The translations under genes and the position numbers were made by a program. Shown one piece after another: positions 11,761-24,751 of a stretch of DNA of 64,000 nucleotides. Under the pieces are notes generated by a model. That model saw nothing but the letters and a program-made list of their open reading frames with translations. It was not told the DNA's origin and made no database searches. Positions within the stretch are counted from its first letter, which is position 1. Each line of letters opens with the position of its first letter. Source of the stretch: Hedera helix (Eukaryota > Streptophyta > Magnoliopsida > Apiales > Araliaceae); contig OX359264.1 in NCBI GenBank assembly GCA_947179155.2, positions 49,611,702-49,675,701 of the forward strand. Reading direction: 5' to 3'.

Positions 11761-14700
11761 AAACATAACAAACCAACAGTATGGACTTTCAACATGACGG
11801 TGCAAGACGCCGTTGAATCAAAAGATGTGGTGTCAGGTATTATTCCGATCAATGATATAAATGCATATGTATTGTTTGATTCAGGTGTTACCTGTTCATT
11901 TGTGTCTAATGAATTCGCTAGACGGTTGGAATTGCCTAGAGAAAGACTAGAAAACCCAATGAACATAGAAGTTGCCAATAAAGAAGTGATTCCTGTAGAG
12001 TATATACATAGAAATTGTTGTGCAGAAATTAGGGGTCAAAAGTTGAATGTGAATCTAATTCCGATACGATTGGGGGAGTTTGACATTATATTTGGAATGG
12101 ATTGGTTGTTTAACTACAGAGCGATAATTGATTGTCAGGAGAAGTGTATACACTTTAAGACATTAAACAAGTCTAAGGTCGTATTTTATGGCAGCAAGTC
12201 GTCAAGACAATCTTTTTGTCTGACGATGATGCAGGCCAAGAAATTGTTAAAGAAATGTTGTGTAGGGTATTTGGCTCATGTGGTGGATACACAAATGGTG
12301 AATTCTGAGATGGAGCAAATACCAGTAGTTAAGGAGTTTATGGATGTTTTTCTAGAGGAACTGCCAGGTTTACCGCCGGATAGGGAGATAGCATTTGTGA
12401 TTGATTTAGTACCGGGGACAACACCGATATCAAAGGCACCATATAGGATGACTCCGGTAGAAATGAAGGAGTTAATGGTTCAGTTGCAGGAGTTATTGGA
12501 TATGAAGTACATTCAGCCGAGTGTTTCTCCATGGGGAGCACCTGTGCTGTTTGTAAAGAAGAAGGATGGATCGATGAGACTTTGTATGGATTATAGGGAG
12601 CTGAACAAAGTGACGATTAAGAACAAGTACCTGTTACCACGAATTGACGATCTTTTTGATCAGTTGAAAGGAGCGAAGTACTTTTCAAAAATTGACTTAA
12701 GGACTAGTTATCATCAGTTGGAAGTCAGAAAGGAGGATGTACCCAAGATGACATTCAGAACTCGATATGGACATTATGAGTTTCTGGTGATGTCGTTGGA
12801 ACTAACGAATGCGCCAACCGCATTTATGGACATGATGAACAGAATATTCAAGCAATACTTGGATAAATTTGTAGTTGTGTTCATTGACGATATTTTGGTA
12901 TATTCCAAGATGGAGGAGGAACATGCCGAACATTTAAGATTGGTGTTGGAGATATTACAGAAGGAGAAGTTGTATGCTAAATTTTCGAACTGTGAATTTT
13001 GGTTGGAGAAAGTTCAATTTTTAGGTCACTTTATTGACAAGGAGGGAGTTTCAGTAGATCCAACAAAAGTAGAAGCGGTGATGAATTGGGAACAACCTAG
13101 GACGCCAACGGAGGTTAGAAGTTTCTTAGGTTTAGCGGGTTACTATCGAAGATTCATCAAAGACTTTTCGAAGATAGCAACGCCGTTAACCAATTTGACG
13201 AGGAAGACAGTGAAATATGTATGGATGGAGAAGTGCAAAGAAAGTTTTCAGGAGCTAAAGAAAAGACTTAGTGAAGCACCTGTATTGACTTTACCGAACG
13301 ATACGAGAGGTTTTACGGTCTATAGTGATGCATCGCACAAGGGACTAGGCTGAGTGCTTATGCAGAACGGCAAGGTTGTTGCGTATACATCAAGACAATT
13401 GAAGGACTATGAGAAGGGATACCCTACCCACGACTTGGAGCTGACAGCGGTAGTGTTTGCCCTTAAGATTTGGAGACATTATTTATACGGAGAAAGGTGT
13501 GAGATATTCACAGTTCATAAAAGTCTGAAGTATATCTTTACACAAAAGAAGTTGAACATGAGGCAGCGGAGATGGTTGGAGTTGATCAAAGATTACGATT
13601 GTGAAATTCTATACCATCCCGGCAAGGCCAATGTAGTAGCAGATGCTCTAAGTAGAAAGAGAAGGGAGAAGTTGTTCATATTAACAGAACAAGAACAATT
13701 GGTTCAAGAGATGGCTCGAATGGAGTTGGAGGTGAGAAATCCAAATGAGTCAATAGAAGTGGAAACAAGCCCAACCTTGTTAGATAAGGTGAAAGAGGCT
13801 CAAGACAAAGATGGGGAATGAGACAGAATAAGAAAGAGGATGACCGATGAGGAAGATGTTAAGTTTAAAATTGATAGCATGGGATTGTTAAGGTTTGAAA
13901 ACCGTGTGTGGGTACCGCTAGTGCCTGAATTACAAGAGGAGATTTTGCAAGAGGCTCACAATACGAGATACTCGATACATCCGGGTAGTACGAAGATGTA
14001 TCAAGATCTACGTCAGCATTTTTGGTGACCGAATATGAAAAGAGAGGTTGCAAAATGTGTCAGCCGATGCCTAACTTGTCAAAGGGTAAAGGCCGAACAT
14101 CAGAGACCAAGTGGATTATTACATCCGTTAGAAATTCCTAAGTGGAAATGGGAGCATATCACAATGAATTTTGTGGTAGGACTTCCAGCAACACGAAGGG
14201 ATACGACGCAATATGGGTGATTGTGGATCGACTAACAAAGTCAGCGCACTTTTTATCGATCAAGATTAAGTTCAGTTTGGATCAGTTGGTTAAACTGTAC
14301 ATCAAGGAGATAGTTTCAAGACATGGAGTACCAGTGTCAATTGTGTCAGACAGAGATCCGCGCCTCACGTCAAAATTTTGGAGGAGTCTTCAGGAAAGAT
14401 TGGGGACACAATTAAGAATGAATACCGCGTATCATCCGCAGACTGATAGGCAAAGCGAGAAAATAATTCAGACATTAGAAGACATGCTCAGAGCCTGTGT
14501 GATGGATTTCAAGGGCAGTTGGGAATACCATCTACCGTTAGTGAAATTTGCATATAATAACAGTTATCATGCAAGCATAGACATGCCGCCTTACGAAGCC
14601 TTATATGGGAGAAAATGTAGAACACCTCTATGTTGGGATGAGGTAGGAGAACGTCGACTGTTGGGACCGGAATTGGTTCAACTGACTGTAGAAATTATCA

Positions 14701-15200
14701 AAGTAATAAGAGTTCAGCTAGTAGCAGCTCAAGACCGTCAGAAGAAATATGCAGATCTACATCGACAGAAGCGAGATTTTGAAGTAGGAAGTTTTGTGTT
14801 CATGAAAGTATCTCCCTGGAAAGGGAAGATCAGATTTGGAAAGAAAGGAAAATTGAGTTCGAGGTTCATAGGACCGTTCGAGATATTGAAGAAAGTGGGT
14901 GAAGTTGCGTACGAGGTAGCTCTACCTCCTGAACTGGAACATATTCACAATGTGTTTCACGTGTTAGTGTTGCGGCCATACAAGCCTGATTACAAGCATG
15001 TCATATCCTATGAGCCAATACAAGTAGAAAAAGACTTATCATATGAAAAAATTCCTATCCAGATATTAGATAGGAAAGAGCAAAAATTGCGAAATAAGGT
15101 TATACATTCTGTCAAAATCCTTTGGAGGAACCACAATGCTGAGGAAGCCACGTGGGAGGCTGAAGAAAAGATGAGAACTAACTATCCGTATCTTTTTTAG
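11761..15200 (+). pseudogene. Element A pol: protease, RT, RNase H, integrase with chromodomain-like end
   Basis: Protease is marked by LFDSGVTCSFV (about 11872) and reverse transcriptase by the FIDD catalytic box at about 12880, with FLGLAGYYRRFIKDFS at the connection. RNase H begins with YSDAS near 13321. Integrase has its HHCC zinc-binding part at about 13960-14090, core residues in WVIVDRLTKSAHF and SDRDPRLTSKFW, and the AYHPQTD motif. The C-terminus (VKILWRNHNAEEATWEAEEK) resembles the chromodomain tail of Tekay-like chromoviruses. TGA stops at 13351, 13819 and 14026 and a frameshift near 14200 inactivate it. The first and third stops fall where a conserved residue is expected, so they look like point mutations. 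The order RT, RNase H, integrase defines Ty3/gypsy. Confidence 0.95.
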
Positions 15201-15237
15201 TAGTTTAAATTTGAAATTCCGTGGACGAAATTCTTAT

Positions 15238-15249
15238 AAGGGAGGAGAA
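15238..15249 (+). other. Polypurine tract, element A
   Basis: AAGGGAGGAGAA directly precedes the 3' LTR start TGTAATGACTACG at 15250. The block just upstream, GTGGACGAAATTCTTAT, is also present (as GGGGACGAAATT) next to the polypurine tract of element E. Confidence 0.9.
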
Positions 15250-15686
15250 TGTAATGACTACGAATTTCATTAGATATTGTAATTATGATTATTAAATAAT
15301 TAGTAATGAATTAAAAATTTTGTACTAATTAATTGTGCATTAGATAATTGAATAAATATACTTGTGTATGTGTATATTTATTTAAAGGAATGAAGCAAGA
15401 TGTTATAATTAATTAAAACAAATCTAATTGGATTATATTTTAAATCTAAATGATTTGTTAAACTAGGTCAATTAAATTTACCAGGTAGCCCAAGTAATTA
15501 AATTAAATCTTAATCCATGTAATTAATTAAATAAGTCTAATGCTTATTTTAATTAAAGGTAGCATAGTTTATTAAATACTAGCTCAATGTGTTAAATAAA
15601 TTGAGCCCAAACAATTTAATTGAATGGGCCCAATAGAATGTATTTTTAAGTCCAATGTGGAGCCCAAGTGAAGTCAAAACTTTGGT

Positions 15687-15688
<2 letters not shown>

Positions 15689-15743
<55 letters not shown>
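15689..15743. repeat. (TA)n microsatellite
   Basis: About 27 TA units in the U3 region of the element A 3' LTR. Confidence 0.95.
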
Positions 15744-15745
<2 letters not shown>

Positions 15746-16012
15746 TGTATATATATATAGATGTATATATGCATGATTTAACATTAAAATTTAAAGCAAA
15801 ATTTTGCTATAAATAGGCCAAATGGCCGGTCAAGGGGTGGCCCATTTGGGAGGTGTGTTGCTTCTAATTTACACAATGTCACAGTAGGTGAACAACTCTA
15901 GTCAATCACTTAGTCAATCATATTGTCCATCCATCTAATAGTAATCCAAATCTAGCTACTAAATTGACTATGTTGGTGAATTATGAGAGTTAATGATGGA
16001 TTAGTGAAGTGC

Positions 16013-16020
16013 TATAAATA
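16013..16020 (+). promoter_or_regulatory. TATA box of A-family LTR
   Basis: TATAAATA in the context GCTATAAATAGAG, followed after about 60 bp by an AG-rich leader. The same box occurs in related LTR H at 59309-59316. Confidence 0.7.
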
Positions 16021-16183
16021 GAGTGTTCTACACTTGTGTTATGGTGGTTAGTTCATTCGTAAGCATTCTAGAGAAAAGAAAATAGAGAGCATTTGAGAGA
16101 AAATAGAGAATACATTTGGGTGTTGTGTGAAAAAGCTAAAGGAAGGTCTTCGTGAATGTCCACAAGCATCATCACATACTTTG

Positions 16184-16329
16184 AGTTATCATTTAAAAAA
16201 TCTTTGAGGCTGATGATGAAATTTATATTGATCTGTTGCTCGAGTAAGTTGTTTGGTTATTAATTTTTATTTTATAGTTTTTGTTTTTGTTTTGCCGAGG
16301 ACGAGCAAAAAGCTAAGTGTGGGGGTATT
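16184..16329 (+). repeat. Leftover 3' internal end of a second B copy
   Basis: These 146 bp, including the polypurine tract GTGTGGGGGTATT, match 40770-40914, the segment just upstream of B's 3' LTR. They lie outside B's 5' LTR, where host sequence should be. This means that a second B unit once existed to the left and was lost. Confidence 0.85.
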
Positions 16330-17918
16330 TGATAGGGTTAAATTATATGCTATTTTTATTCCACAATACTTAGTTTTTATATTTATTGTATGCCTAAATG
16401 TTTAATTATTTAGCTCATTTTGGTTTTAATAGGTTTTATAGGGTTTTAGTTAATTTATGTTAATTTAGGTAATTTTATAGTATTTTTATATTTCTTTTTA
16501 TTTATGTGTTTTTATTTATTTTTAGTGTTTTAGGTCTTTTATTTATTATTATGTGCCTTTATGATTTTTAGTATTTTTATATTATTTTTATTTATTTTTA
16601 ATTAATTTATATTTATTTTTATAGGAAAATCAAAGTTTGGGGGCAAATCTGTAAATTCTGCAAAGACCGGGCGCAAATATGTAATTTCTGGAAAAGTTGG
16701 TGCTCGCACAACGCGCGGATAGGGAGATAACAGCAAGGAGATAAACGACGCCGTTTTGGTTTAAGCAGAAAAACAGGCTTCGCGCAATGCGCGACCGTCC
16801 AGCAGATCGAGGAAAATATGGAACGACGTCGTTTCGGCATTGGAAGGCACCGCGTAATGCGCGGGCAGCTGACGATGGCGTCTACTGTAGCGAGTGTCGT
16901 GTTTGTTTTGCGCGTTAATTCCAAAAACGGAATTATTCGCGAATTTTTGCTACTTTTTGATTCCAAATTGGATTTTAATTCCAACTAGGGTTAGGATAAT
17001 AATTATTTTATTTTTCTTTTATTTTTAATTGTAAATCCTATTAGGGTTTGGACAAGTTAAGAGGTTTATGGAGCCTATAAATAGAGGCTTGACACACATT
17101 GTACAACACAACTCTTATTAGAATAAAAATTCTCTCTTCTATTCTTTAGTGTTATCTACAATTATGAGTAGCTAAATTCTTTTTCTTGGTTTAAGTGATT
17201 GAAGCCATCAAAATTTATACACTGTGAGATCTAATTTATTTTAATTGTTCAATTTATATTTTGATTATTGAATATTCTTCTATGCTTAATTTTATGATTG
17301 GTTTGTTTAATTACTAGGAGGCCGACTAGTTTATTATTCATATTAATCTACTGCTATTTGTGAAGCGACTAAGTTTAATAATTGTTTTACAGATCAAAAG
17401 ATTATTTTATCTTAGAAAGAATATTCATCTAAATTAAATGCAAACACGTGGCTTGTGTTATTTAGTTCAACGATCTCTCTAATTCTTTATGTTGCTATTA
17501 AATTAAACCTTTAGCACATGCCGGAGGTTATTTAATAGTAAGGGTATTTAGACCACGTGGCTCTACTTATCTAAAATTAAGGAGAGAGGAGAAAAATTAT
17601 TCCACCTGCGAGTAGTTCTTTCTACGGTGAATCTTCAAAATATTAATTGATTTATTTTTGCATCAGTGGTCAGTTATAAATTCTTGATGGTGAATGTTAA
17701 CTTAAACCAAGGTTTTTTATTCTTATTTATTTCTTGCATATTTATTTTTATTAGTTTTATTTAAATTATTTCTTTGATTCAAAAACCCCCCAATTCTTGT
17801 TTGTAAAAACATAAAATTAAATTAATCACTCTTTGTGGGATCGACTCTTACTTCCACTACTATATATTTATTTTTTCAAAGTAAGATTTTATTTTTGGGT
17901 GCTTGCGACATCACACCA
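16330..17918 (+). repeat. Element B 5' LTR
   Basis: About 1589 bp, from TGATAGGGTTAAATT to GACATCACACCA. It carries a GC-rich island at 16690-16870 with CGCGCAATGCGCG and AACGACGTCGTT, and a TATA box at 17076-17083 (CCTATAAATAG). The 3' LTR (40915-42492) is clearly the same sequence with scattered substitutions and short indels. Confidence 0.9.
17076..17083 (+). promoter_or_regulatory. TATA box of element B 5' LTR
   Basis: TATAAATA in the context GCCTATAAATAGAGG. The 3' LTR copy has TATGAATA at 41649-41656. Confidence 0.7.
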
Positions 17919-17923
17919 AATTT

Positions 17924-17940
17924 TGGCGCCGTTACCGAGG
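17924..17940 (+). other. Primer binding site, tRNA-Asp type
   Basis: TGGCGCCGTTACCGAGG lies 5 nt after the LTR end. It resembles the Asp-tRNA primer site used by Athila elements. Confidence 0.8.
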
Positions 17941-18028
17941 AATTGATTTATTTATTTTTGTGTTCTTTTTTTCTCTTTTAATTTATTTTAGTAATTTTTC
18001 GTAGTTCTTTTTATTTTTATTTCCTTAC

Positions 18029-18533
18029 TTGTTTATGACCATAACTCGTTCTACTAATCAAAGTGATTTAAAGTTTGACCCAGAAATCGAAAGAACTTTG
18101 CGTGGATTATGGAAAGAAGGACAAACAAATCTTGAAGCAAAAGACAACATGGCTGGAAATCGAACTTTGAAGGAACTCGCGGCCCCTGATTTGCATCAAC
18201 AAGCTTTATGCATAACTTTTCCCAATCTAGATGCTAACACTTCCTTTGAGTTAAAGTCTGGTCTAATACATCTTTTGCCTTCTTTTCATGGCCTTGTAGG
18301 TGAAGACCCACATAAACACTTAAAAGAATTTCATGTGGTTTGCACGAGCATGAAACCACCCGGACTGACTGAAGAGCAAATCAAATTACGAGCCTTTCCA
18401 TTCTCGTTGAAAGATTTGGCTAAAGATTGGCTCTACTATCTCCCCTCCGGAAGTATAACCACATGGGAAGAGGTAAAGAAATTATTCTTGGAGAAATATT
18501 TTCCAGCTTCAAGGGCGGCCAGCATACGAAAAG
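18029..18533 (+). pseudogene. Element B gag, N-terminal part (split by E)
   Basis: The frame opens at 18029 (MFMTITRSTNQ) and shows the Athila-type capsid domain: ELKSGLIHLLPSFHGLVGEDP, then KDWLYYLPSGSITTWEEVKK and FLEKYFPASRAASIRK. The frame is open up to the insertion of E. The TSD (AAAAG, 18529-18533 and 29927-29931) lets the coding sense resume at 29932. No stop interrupts this part, so gag may have been intact before E inserted. Confidence 0.9.
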
Positions 18534-21500
18534 TGTGACAGCCCCAAAATCCGTCTCCAATAACCCCGGATCTGGTCCGTCAAAAGTAACCTCAATCCTG
18601 AGTTTAAGTCGTTATACGAACAACCTTCTTATAAAAATCACAACATTTAAATAAAATCATGTTGCTAAAACTCAGTAAATTTAAAATGTTATGACATTTA
18701 CTTAAACCTTTGCCTCAGATTCGCAATCTTTACAATCATCCTACAACTCAGATCATTTATATTTCATGACCTAGCGTATTACCACCGTTGTGAGCAATAA
18801 AACTCGTAATTTAACATTTAGTCGATATGACTATTAACTAACTGCTTTTAACTATGCGAGTTGACAAAACATTAACACTCGCCTCAATACACAACTGCCT
18901 TTCATTCTTATTACAAGGCTTTAAAATCTGGAATGATTCCTAACGGTAATTATTCCTAGCAAATATAACTTAAACTTTAAGCAGTTCTAGTAACAACCTT
19001 TATTAATAAACTTCACACATCTTCTTTGCGATTTCCGGGATCTTCACATTCCTTGCTCTTCGCTGAAAATGTTTATTATAGCAAGAATGAGCACGACGGC
19101 TCAGCAAGTCCAACAGCTAACACGTAACACGTAGTCACATTTAATTCATGTTTTATGCTCCATGCTTTGCATTTATACAATAAACTCATGCTTTGTATTT
19201 AACCCATGCTTACCATGCATGTCAACATATCCAGGTTATATAACTCATATAACACAATTCAAATCATAGCATTAATTATATGTCTGCTATTAACCACATA
19301 TGACTGTACTCAGACATATTTAGAAATCAGCTAGCACATACAACCAGTGCACACATGATACTTTATGCACATAACACATAGTACTGAAAATAACACATAA
19401 CACTGTTAAACTTGCCTGATATGCGCATTGACTTACGCTACCAGTCTGAAGTCTGCGTTCCATCACTAACGCTTATATGAATCGAATTACCGCATCTGAA
19501 AGCCTTAATAGGCTTATCTGCCAATTAGGAAGGCGCATAAGAACTTAGCTGTCATTCACAAAAGAATTGACTCTACCACACAGCAGTTCCTATTTATTAA
19601 CTCAAAATTTATTAGACAATATTATCCTCCTTGGATAATATTTTAAATTACCGATTAGTATTGTTATACATTAACAATACATTACTAAATTACGAACATT
19701 TCTCAAATACTGAACAATACCTCGATTGGTTACAAATATTATTAAACCCTTAATAATATTCATCCAATTACCGATATTATTAATTCATTAATAATATTTA
19801 ACTACATACCATTAATTATCAATCCTTTAATGATAATTTACCACCTTGGTAATAATTGTAGACTCCATTAATTACACGCAAATTGTCCACTCACTTTATT
19901 AACCTTAATTCATTCATTATTTATTTAATATTAATTAAATAAATAATTAACTCACTTAACTTTACTTGTTTATTTATCTTCACAGAAAAATTTATTTCTT
20001 TAATCCCTTAACATTATTCATTTAATATAAATTAAATAAATAATTAACTCAATTGCTTCTAAATTGTTATTTAGCATTTCATAACAATTATCTTATTCAT
20101 TCACATTATTTATTTAATATTAATTAAATAAATAATTAACTTAATTAACTCTGCATGTTATTACATGATAATTATCTCATTAACTTTAACTCGCCTTAAT
20201 TATTATTTAATATCATTTAAATAATAATTAATCAATTAACTAACTATCCTCAATTTCGTAATCATTTCTTAATTGATTACCCCAATTTATTATTTAATAT
20301 TTATTAAATAACAAATGAAAATCTCCTTTATCTCCCTTTAATTATTATTTAATACCCCTTAAATAATAATTAAACACCCTTATTTTAAATAAATAATTAC
20401 CTTATTATATTCCTCATCCTTTAATTATTATTTAATATCCTTTAAATAATAATTAAATAATTAATTGTCCTTATTCGTTATTGAATATAACTCCCTTTAA
20501 TTATTGTTGTACAATAATTAATTAATTACCTTGTTTCAATTACAATTAAACCATAAATTAAATTCCAAATTAATTAATGAATTATACTTATTATTTAATA
20601 TTAATAAAATAATAAGTTTACAACCTTCACCCCTTTAATTATTATTTAATAGCCCATTAAACAATAATTAATTAAATATATCCACCTTACCTATTACCTC
20701 AGTCTCAGTTAGTAATAAGTAATTAGCTTAATAATTTTAATCATCCTTAATTATTATTTAATATCCCTTAAATAATAATTAAATAATTAATCATCCTTAT
20801 TTATTCAATAATAAATAATTACCTTTATCAATTTCATCTTTCTTTAATTACAATTTAATATCCTTTAAATAATAAATAATTAAATAATTATCCTTATTTA
20901 TTATTTAATATAATTAAATAATAAATAATTATTTTATTAACTTCATATCATCCTTTATTTATTATTTAATAATAAATAATTAGTTATCGTATTTATTTGC
21001 TTTAATTATTATTTAATATCAATTAAATAATAATTAATCATAAAAATGGCTTTTATTTACTTTATTTATTATTTATTATATAAATAATAAATAATTAATA
21101 AACTTGGGTCCCAAATTAATTACATTAATTTTTAACTATTTTGACTCAAAACGCTCCGACCCGACCCGTTAAAATTGGCCCGACCCGACCCGGATAAAAA
21201 TCATTTTTTTCTTTGAAAAGGGACTAGGGCCCCGGCCCTTGTTTTTAGTACAAAACTAGGGCCCCGGCCCTAGTGTTGCAGAAACATTTTCCAAGTTTTG
21301 GCTGTCCGACCCCCGCTCACTCCGACGGCCATAACTTTCTCATTTCTTATCCGTTTTGAGTGATTCAAGCGCTCACGCGTCCGTAACTTCTTCCTCTACA
21401 ACTTCTCTTTATATCATACTTTCAAATTCCATACGTAACTAGACTGAAAACGGCAAAGACAGACAGGGTACAAACTAGATTCATGCATTCTTACTTCCGG

Positions 21501-22933
21501 TTTTCAAGCTTCCGGAGGTACTTTGGTTCAAACATTTTTAGAATGAGTTATACACCTCCAAATCATGCAAGGTTGGATTATATGGATTACTAACTTGATC
21601 CTCAACACCCTGGTATTTTTCAAATAATTTTTCAGAAACATTAAGTATGGAAATTATCAAGCTACTCTCAATCGTGCCGGAAAATGGACTAATTTGATAG
21701 AAAAAACATAACTAAATGTATACACAATAACTTTTAGTGATTCAAATTGGGTTCTCTTCTAAACTCATAGATCTATAAAGGAAAAATAATAACCAACACC
21801 AATAAGTTCAAGAGCTTAGATGTACATGGCCTTAAACCACACTATCTCGCACGGTTTTTCCGAAAATGAGGATTTCATGCATTCTTTCACTTTTAACAAC
21901 ATAGATGCGCATAAAAACTCATGATAAGGCTATTGAAACATACATTTACTACTCTAGAATGATTATGATCACTTAGAGCTCTTATTCTAGCTTTCTACCA
22001 CATAATATACCAAGCATGGCCATGGAATACAAAGCTAGAACCTATAGATGCTTAATACCTTGATGACCTTATGGTTGGCTTCCTCTTCCTCCCAAAGCAG
22101 GTAACACAGCACTTGGACATCCACAGACCTTCCTTGAGCTTCCTAGATCAAACACCCAAGAGTTACTTTGTTATTTTCTCTCATTTTCTCACTGTTTTCC
22201 TTCTTGCTCTTGGTTTCTCTCGGGTTCTCTCTCTCTCAGCTATATGGACGTGAAGGAGAAAGAGATGGATGTCTGATGTGTTATAAGGCTACTCCATCAG
22301 CCTTAGACAATTTCTGTACTAGGCCACCCTCTACAGCCCCCTACAGCCTGCCTTGTTCCTCCTTTTTCCAGCAATTGAACCTTGAGCTTTGCACAACTGT
22401 GCGTGCTCTGTTTTTTTTTTTTTTTTTTTCTCCCTGCTGCTGTCCCAAAATGGTTGGCCTTTTTACTTCTACCGGGTTGCGCAATTGGTTTGGGCTGGGC
22501 TGCTTACTTGGAGATGTGTTGGGCTGCTACTTGCTTGTTTTAAAATAATTGGTGGCCCAAATGGTTAATTAAATGGCAACCAGGCTTGGGTTTGGTGCAA
22601 ATTAATTATTTGGGCTAACTTAAAATATCCAATACCATTAATTAATGATTTTATTAATTAATTTACATAAACCAATTATACATGCTATATTCAATTTAAT
22701 AGAATATTTAATTAACCCGCAAATCCTATCAATTTATTGATATTAATAATATTAGGTTAGTCCACTAATTTAATTATCCCTTAGTTGGACTTCCTTTAAT
22801 TTTATTCCCATCATATCATAATTTACTAATTTAATCGCATCAAGATTTAAATTAGTTCATAAAATATTCATTACATTAGTAAATAAATTCATAATTTATT
22901 TATAATGAAATTCAAAATTTTGCGGACATTACA
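18534..22933 (-). repeat. Element E LTR, left copy (3' LTR in its own sense)
   Basis: 4400 bp. On the minus strand it starts TGTAATGTCCGCAAAATTTT and ends ATTTTGGGGCTGTCACA. It contains the hairpin/acceptor-like module (19062-19110), a palindromic AT array (19900-21090) and a GC patch with AGGGCCCCGGCCCT twice (21223-21275). Confidence 0.95.
19900..21090. repeat. Array of AT-rich fold-back units in E LTR
   Basis: About twenty degenerate units place TTAATTATTATTTAATAT opposite an inverted AAATAATAATTAA block, separated by short C-containing spacers. Each unit is an imperfect hairpin of 30-40 bp. The right LTR has the same array at 26890-28085. Confidence 0.85.
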
Positions 22934-22947
22934 TTCTTCCCCCCCTT
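22934..22947 (-). other. Polypurine tract of element E
   Basis: On the minus strand this reads AAGGGGGGGAAGAA and abuts the LTR start TGTAATGTCC. The upstream GGGGACGAAATT block matches that of element A. Confidence 0.9.
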
Positions 22948-23440
22948 ATAATAATTTCGTCCCCGAAATTTCAATATAAGGTAAAATCAAAATATGAGGG
23001 TAATTCTTCCTCATCTCTTGCTTAGATTAATTAAATTTTTTTTTTTTTTTGCCTTATCAAAAAAAATGATTCTATCCTCGGAATTACCACTACATCCTTA
23101 CAACATTTGTCCCTCCGATCAATCTTATCGATTATCTTAACATATGCATTGTTTTACTTATTGTTTTATAAACACTGTCCTAGTCCTACCGTGACTGGAC
23201 TCCAATTCAATTCCAGTGATCGTCCATCACTTTACTAAGGTTAGCTTTATATCTAAACCTCAAATTTCGCCTGAATCCTCAAAAGCTTAAAATTTTCTCA
23301 AATCGACTATCCACTACTTCTTCATCCAAGGATTAGCATAGCCTTAAATCACATCAATTACCTAAGACCGTATTTCTCAGTCTTATGAATATCCTCAATT
23401 TACCTAAGATCATAATCATCAATCTTATGAATTTTCGGGT

Positions 23441-23480
23441 CATTACATTCACCCCTTCTTCTAAAAATTTCGTCCTCGAA
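23441..23480 (-). other. Second LTR-start and polypurine-like joint inside E
   Basis: On the minus strand the sequence reads GAGGACGAAATTTTTAGAAG, then AAGGGGTGAA, then TGTAATGACCCGAAAATTC. That is the layout of a Tekay-type 3' internal end running into an LTR start, but from a different family than E's own LTR. Confidence 0.65.
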
Positions 23481-23689
23481 ATTTCAGCATACTTATTTCT
23501 GCTTATTCTAACCATTCGGTTATCAATCAAACCTATCACATTTCCCATTCTCTGAGGATTCTTCATTGATCATCTAATTTTATGATCCATCTCCTCTCAA
23601 TTTACGCCTCTACCCATTCAATTTCCAGAATATTGGGATATTTCCCAGAAATCTTCAACAATTGTTCAATAATTGTGAAGGAGTTTGAA

Positions 23690-24350
23690 TAAATAGGAGA
23701 TAAAAATCCTTTAAAATAATGTCATATCTGACTGATAGGTCATAAAGACCATGAACAAATACCAACGAATCAATCATTCGACAGACCCCTTTTAAATTTA
23801 CAAAATGATTCATAATATGAACTCGATATAATCAATGCACAATTTGATAAGTGACAATTGATTTTAAATGCTGAGTGGTCACCTTGACCATGAACGTCTG
23901 GTGAGGCATCAGTCACTTGATTGACCCTCTTAGGTTACATGTCCAGACCGCACTTGAGGCATCAGTCTCTTGATGGACCCTCTTAGGTTATTTCATGTAT
24001 CATTTATCCGATACTTAGGTTGCTCCCCATTATGGGTTGTTCTCTCAGCTTTAGAATCCGTACCAACAACAGGTTTGGATAGCTTTTAAATGTCTAACAT
24101 GCAAATGTCTAGCCGAAACAATTGGCATAGACTCACAATAATAGTTCGGATACCAATCGGAACTTTGAACTCTTCAAGAGCACATACGTGCGATAAAATT
24201 TATGAAGTTCATCACTTCAAGTTAAAATTAACAATGTCTAGCTGATACAAATGGCATAGACTTTCATTTAAACGTTTCAAAAATAACTGACGATTATCAT
24301 TCAATTCTTTCAGAAGGCACATAAGTGAAAATTTTGGCACGATTTCAGGA
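23690..24350 (-). repeat. A-family LTR-like fragment inside E
   Basis: The blocks TGCTGAGTGGTCAC, GGGTTGTTCT-CTCAG, CAGGTTTGGATA-GCTTT and GTCTAGCCGAAACAATTGGC occur in the same order and orientation as in solo LTR 2181-6038 (2650-2950). It is diverged, so it is an old capture. Confidence 0.7.
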
Positions 24351-24751
24351 ATTTCAAAGTCTAGCATAGCTAAAAGATTTGGAATATCCTAAAACCTCAA
24401 ATAATCACCAATTTTACTCCTCACATTTCCAGCTTAATAACTATCTCTATTATAGCTTAAATCTTGCTACTTAACTCTACCCACACTCGATGTTCATCAA
24501 ACTTACCACGTATTTGGGCTCAGGAACTTACCACAATCATATGGCTTGAGGAGCTTGTCCTAGTCAGGCCATAGTCGCCCATTCGCTGAGGGGCTCCACC
24601 ACATGACTATGAGTCATGAACTTACCATACGTGTCGGTTCTCAGAACACGAACTTATCTTAACATTCTCTACCTATCCGTTATACATATGAGAAAAGAAT
24701 CACCTTCTCAACATACATATAGCAAATAGCGCAACACCAGGTTTCAATTGA

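Larger units (their letters stand above)
15250..16183 (+). repeat. Element A 3' LTR, left part
   Basis: It starts TGTAATGACTACGAATTTC and holds the U3 region that is missing from the 5' LTR, a TA microsatellite (15689-15743) and a TATA box (16013-16020, CTATAAATAG). Matching to the 5' LTR continues up to ATCACATACTTTG, where element B sequence takes over; CTTTG is shared by both sides of the joint. Confidence 0.92.

Noticed and set aside
16619..16984. A 121-codon minus-strand frame also found at 41188-41559
   Set aside because: It is in the B LTR over its GC island; it is antisense to the LTR, has no domain, and its conservation only reflects LTR duplication.
22071..22548. Open frames of 60 and 126 codons in the E LTR, repeated in the right copy at 29063-29378
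   Set aside because: They are repeated only because the LTR is duplicated; the longer one differs by frameshift between the copies, and both show low-complexity F/L-rich content with no known domain.
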